Shown in pieces: positions 35,251 through 37,614 of a DNA stretch of 37,614 bases. Each line of letters begins with the position of its first letter. Position 1 is the stretch's first letter. Under the pieces are notes generated by a model. That model saw nothing but the letters and a program-made list of their open reading frames with translations, was not told the DNA's origin and did no database searches. Both the position numbers and the translations under genes were made by a program. Origin of the DNA: an uncultured Alphaproteobacteria bacterium (GTDB lineage Bacteria; Pseudomonadota; Alphaproteobacteria; Caulobacterales; Parvularculaceae); assembly GCA_902826095.1 (NCBI GenBank), contig CADEDN010000033.1, positions 1 through 37,614 of the forward strand. Reading direction: 5' to 3'.

Positions 35251-36444
35251 TTGTCAGCCTTCAGAACAATTGACGATCTTGCGGTTGAGGGAAAGCGCGT
35301 GCTGGTCCGCGTCGACTTCAACGTGCCGGCGAAAGACGGCGTCGTCACCGACGCGACGCGCATCGAACGCGCCCTCCCGGCGATCGAGGAGCTGTCGAAG
35401 AAGGGCGCGAAGATCATTCTGCTGTCGCATTTCGGCCGTCCCGGCGGAAAACGCGACGAAAAGGAATCGCTCCGCCCTGTCGCGAAAAAGCTTGAAGCGC
35501 TGCTCGGCCGCAAGATCGCTTTCGCCGACGACTGCATCGGCGAAGCGGCGGCGAGCATCGCCGAGGCGATGAAGAACGGCGACGTCGCGATGTTCGAAAA
35601 CACGCGGTTTCACAAGGGCGAGGAAAAAAACGACCCCGACTTCGTCAAGGCGCTTGCGGCGAATGGCGATCTTTACGTCAACGACGCGTTTTCGGCGGCG
35701 CATCGCGCGCACGCGTCGACGGAGGGGCTTGCGCATCTCCTCCCCGCCGCGGCCGGCCGCGCGATGGAGAAGGAGCTCGCCTACCTCGCCGCGGCGCTCG
35801 CCGCGCCGCAGCGGCCGCTGATCTGCATCGTCGGCGGCGCGAAGGTCTCGACGAAAATCGAATTGCTGCTCAACCTCGTCGGCAAGGCGGACATGCTGGT
35901 CGTCGGCGGCGGCATGGCCAACACATTCCTGTTCGCCAAGGGGACGCCGGTCGGGAAATCGCTGTGCGAGCCCGACCTCGCCGCGACAGCGCGCGAGATC
36001 ATGGAGACTGCGCGCGCCAAGGGCTGCGACATCGTCCTTCCGGACGACGTCGTCGTCGCGAAGGAATTCAAGGCGAACGCGGCGCATGAGGTCCGCGCTT
36101 CGGACGCGGTGAAAGCGGACGAGATGATCCTCGACATCGGCCCCGACAGCGTCGATGCGATCGCCGCCAAAATTGAAAGCGCGAAAACGCTGGTCTGGAA
36201 CGGACCGCTCGGCGCGTTTGAAACGACGCCATTCGACACCGCGACCGTCGAAGCGGCGCGGTTCGCCGCAAAGCGCGTCAAGGCGGGAAAACTCGTCGCC
36301 GTCGCCGGCGGCGGCGACACCGTCGCCGCGCTCAGCCATGCCGGCGTTGAAGATGATTTCACTTATGTGTCGACGGCCGGCGGCGCGTTTCTCGAATGGC
36401 TGGAAGGGAAAGACCTTCCGGGCGTTGCGGCGTTGAAGCGGTAG
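35251..36444 (+). CDS. pgk: Phosphoglycerate kinase
   Basis: A 397-residue enzyme making ATP from 1,3-bisphosphoglycerate. The motifs [41 protein letters not shown]-type [38 protein letters not shown] and [10 protein letters not shown] to [12 protein letters not shown] are all visible. The start is TTG at 35251, with GGAG seven bases upstream and the expected N-terminus SAFRTIDDL. The upstream ATG lies inside gap and gives a non-homologous Arg-rich extension. fba starts 17 bases later. Confidence 0.97.
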   Translation: MSAFRTIDDLAVEGKRVLVRVDFNVPAKDGVVTDATRIERALPAIEELSKKGAKIILLSHFGRPGGKRDEKESLRPVAKKLEALLGRKIAFADDCIGEAAASIAEAMKNGDVAMFENTRFHKGEEKNDPDFVKALAANGDLYVNDAFSAAHRAHASTEGLAHLLPAAAGRAMEKELAYLAAALAAPQRPLICIVGGAKVSTKIELLLNLVGKADMLVVGGGMANTFLFAKGTPVGKSLCEPDLAATAREIMETARAKGCDIVLPDDVVVAKEFKANAAHEVRASDAVKADEMILDIGPDSVDAIAAKIESAKTLVWNGPLGAFETTPFDTATVEAARFAAKRVKAGKLVAVAGGGDTVAALSHAGVEDDFTYVSTAGGAFLEWLEGKDLPGVAALKR

Positions 36445-36461
36445 AGTTTTTGGAGGAGCAA

Positions 36462-37502
36462 ATGAATCTCGATGCATTGAACAAAATCGCTACGGCCATG
36501 GTCGCGCCGGGCAAGGGCATTCTCGCCGCCGACGAATCGTCGGGCACCATCAAGAAGCGCTTCGACCAGATCAAGGTCGACTCGACCGCCGACAATCGGC
36601 GCGACTATCGCGAGATGCTGTTCCGCACGAAAGAAGCGATGGAGAAATGCATCTCCGGCGTCATCCTCTATGACGAAACCATCCGCCAGAATGCGAAGGA
36701 CGGAACGCCGCTCGTCAGACTGATCGTTGAGGCGGGATCGATTCCGGGAATCAAGGTCGACGCCGGCGCCAAGGCGATGGCGGCGTTTCCAGGCGAGCAG
36801 GTGACGGAAGGCCTCGACGGCCTGCGCGAGCGCCTCGCCGAGTACTACAAGCTCGGCGCGCGCTTCGCCAAATGGCGCGCTGTGATCGATATCGGGCTTG
36901 GCGGCGACCGCGCAATTCCGACCTATGGCTGCCTTCGCGCGAACATGCACGCGCTCGCGCGATATGCCGCGCTCTGCCAGGAAGCCTCGATCGTTCCAAT
37001 CGTCGAGCCGGAAGTCCTGATGGACGGCGATCACGACATCGACCGCTGCTTCGAGGTCACCGAGCTGACGCTCGGCCTTCTATACGAAGAACTCTATTTC
37101 GCCCGGGTGCCGCTGGAAGGCACAATCTTGAAGCCGAACATGGTGATCGCCGGCAAGAAATCCGCGAAGCAGGCGTCGACGGCCGAAATTGCGGAAAAGA
37201 CCGTGAAGTGTTTCCGCCGCGCCGTGCCGGCGGCGGTACCGGGCATCGTGTTCCTGTCGGGCGGCCAGTCGGACGAGGAGGCGACGGAGAATTTGAACGC
37301 GATGAACGCCGGCTACCGGAAAATCATGCCCTGGGCGCTCTCCTTCTCCTACGGCCGCGCGCTGCAGGCCGCGCCCCTGAAGGCGTGGAGCGGCAAGGCG
37401 GAAAACGTCGCCGCCGGCCAGCGCGCCTTCCTCCACCGCGCCAAAATGAACGGCCTCGCCCAACTCGGAACGTGGTCGGCGGCCCTCGAAAAAGCGGCGT
37501 AA
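36462..37502 (+). CDS. fba: Fructose-bisphosphate aldolase, class I
   Basis: A 346-residue Schiff-base aldolase of the animal/plant-like class I type. Motifs: GKGILAADESSGTIKKRF (D24), FAKWRAVI (K137), IVPIVEPEVLMDG (E182 and E184), and LEGTILKPNMV with the Schiff-base Lys K224. Length is close to that of eukaryotic enzymes, and the usual bacterial class II zinc motifs are absent. GGAGGAG precedes the ATG. It ends the tkt-gap-pgk-fba operon; no strong terminator was seen before the repeat that starts near 37538. Confidence 0.97.
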   Translation: MNLDALNKIATAMVAPGKGILAADESSGTIKKRFDQIKVDSTADNRRDYREMLFRTKEAMEKCISGVILYDETIRQNAKDGTPLVRLIVEAGSIPGIKVDAGAKAMAAFPGEQVTEGLDGLRERLAEYYKLGARFAKWRAVIDIGLGGDRAIPTYGCLRANMHALARYAALCQEASIVPIVEPEVLMDGDHDIDRCFEVTELTLGLLYEELYFARVPLEGTILKPNMVIAGKKSAKQASTAEIAEKTVKCFRRAVPAAVPGIVFLSGGQSDEEATENLNAMNAGYRKIMPWALSFSYGRALQAAPLKAWSGKAENVAAGQRAFLHRAKMNGLAQLGTWSAALEKAA

Positions 37503-37537
37503 GCGCCCCCTTCCGCCGGAGCGGCTTTCCCTCCCCC

Positions 37538-37614
37538 TGTCATCCAGCACGCGCTGCAGCGCGTCCTTCGAGACGCCGCCTGACGGCGGCTCCTCAGGAT
37601 GAGGGCTGCGGCGC
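37538..37614. repeat. Dispersed intergenic repeat, family A2 (inverted copy, truncated)
   Basis: Bases 37549-37614 are the exact reverse complement of 87-152, and the similarity extends to CTGTCATCC at about 37538. The copy runs off the end of the window. It sits directly downstream of fba. Together with the left-end copy it gives inverted repeats at both ends of this 37-kb window, but both are probably members of a family with many genomic copies. Confidence 0.85.

Overview
The window is a compact, GC-rich stretch of alphaproteobacterial chromosome carrying 35 recognisable protein genes. No rRNA, tRNA, CRISPR array, prophage or intact transposase was seen. Features typical of Alphaproteobacteria are the zauP-zapA pair beside transketolase, the ileS-lspA-DUF3035 lipoprotein order, a TIGR01459-type HAD gene fused by overlap to ribF, an exosortase fused to EpsI, and CIRCE-controlled groESL. 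The dense REP-like dispersed repeats and many short lipoproteins would suit Caulobacterales or Parvularculales. That narrower placement is inference.

Layout. 1-228: truncated dispersed repeats. 229-1262 (-): a small unknown gene and cysQ. 1468-4440 (+): two surface-polysaccharide genes, an undecaprenyl-phosphate sugar phosphotransferase and UDP-glucose dehydrogenase. 4437-6011 (-): a SARP/BTAD-type regulator fused to an alpha/beta hydrolase. 6179-9396: a small unknown gene, marC, a repeat-rich gap, an acidic secreted protein and a LysM lipoprotein. 9469-14336 (-): a family 2 glycosyltransferase, the exosortase-EpsI fusion and a TAP-like hydrolase with a membrane tail. 14383-14554: a MITE-like element with perfect 16-bp ends and a 7-bp target duplication. 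14688-16740 (-): groES-groEL with CIRCE. 17005-20732 (+): an OmpA-type lipoprotein, a degenerate EAL protein, a HAD hydrolase and ribF. 20724-22997: three envelope proteins of unknown function. 23175-27781 (+): ileS, lspA and two lipoproteins. 28237-31434 (+): mutL, then a lipoprotein/iodotyrosine-deiodinase-like pair behind its own strong promoter. 31452-32009 (-): zauP-zapA. 32189-37502 (+): tkt-gap-pgk-fba, a tight central-carbon operon with a class I aldolase. 37538-37614: another copy of the left-end repeat, inverted.

Most of the content is housekeeping: translation, protein folding, FAD synthesis, mismatch repair, Z-ring organisation and glycolysis. Envelope biogenesis is layered on top through polysaccharide synthesis, exosortase sorting, lipoprotein maturation and OmpA/LysM proteins.

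The most unusual signals are five. (1) A palindromic repeat sits in frame inside ileS, adding about 38 residues just before the editing-site strand. (2) A 172-bp MITE-like element lies between a hydrolase gene and groEL. (3) A composite repeat region carries a perfect 32-bp-stem hairpin. (4) A textbook promoter with a palindrome across its -10 drives a lipoprotein plus a deiodinase-like flavoprotein. (5) A DNA-binding/TPR module is fused to a hydrolase. No clearly new multi-gene defence or biosynthetic system was found.
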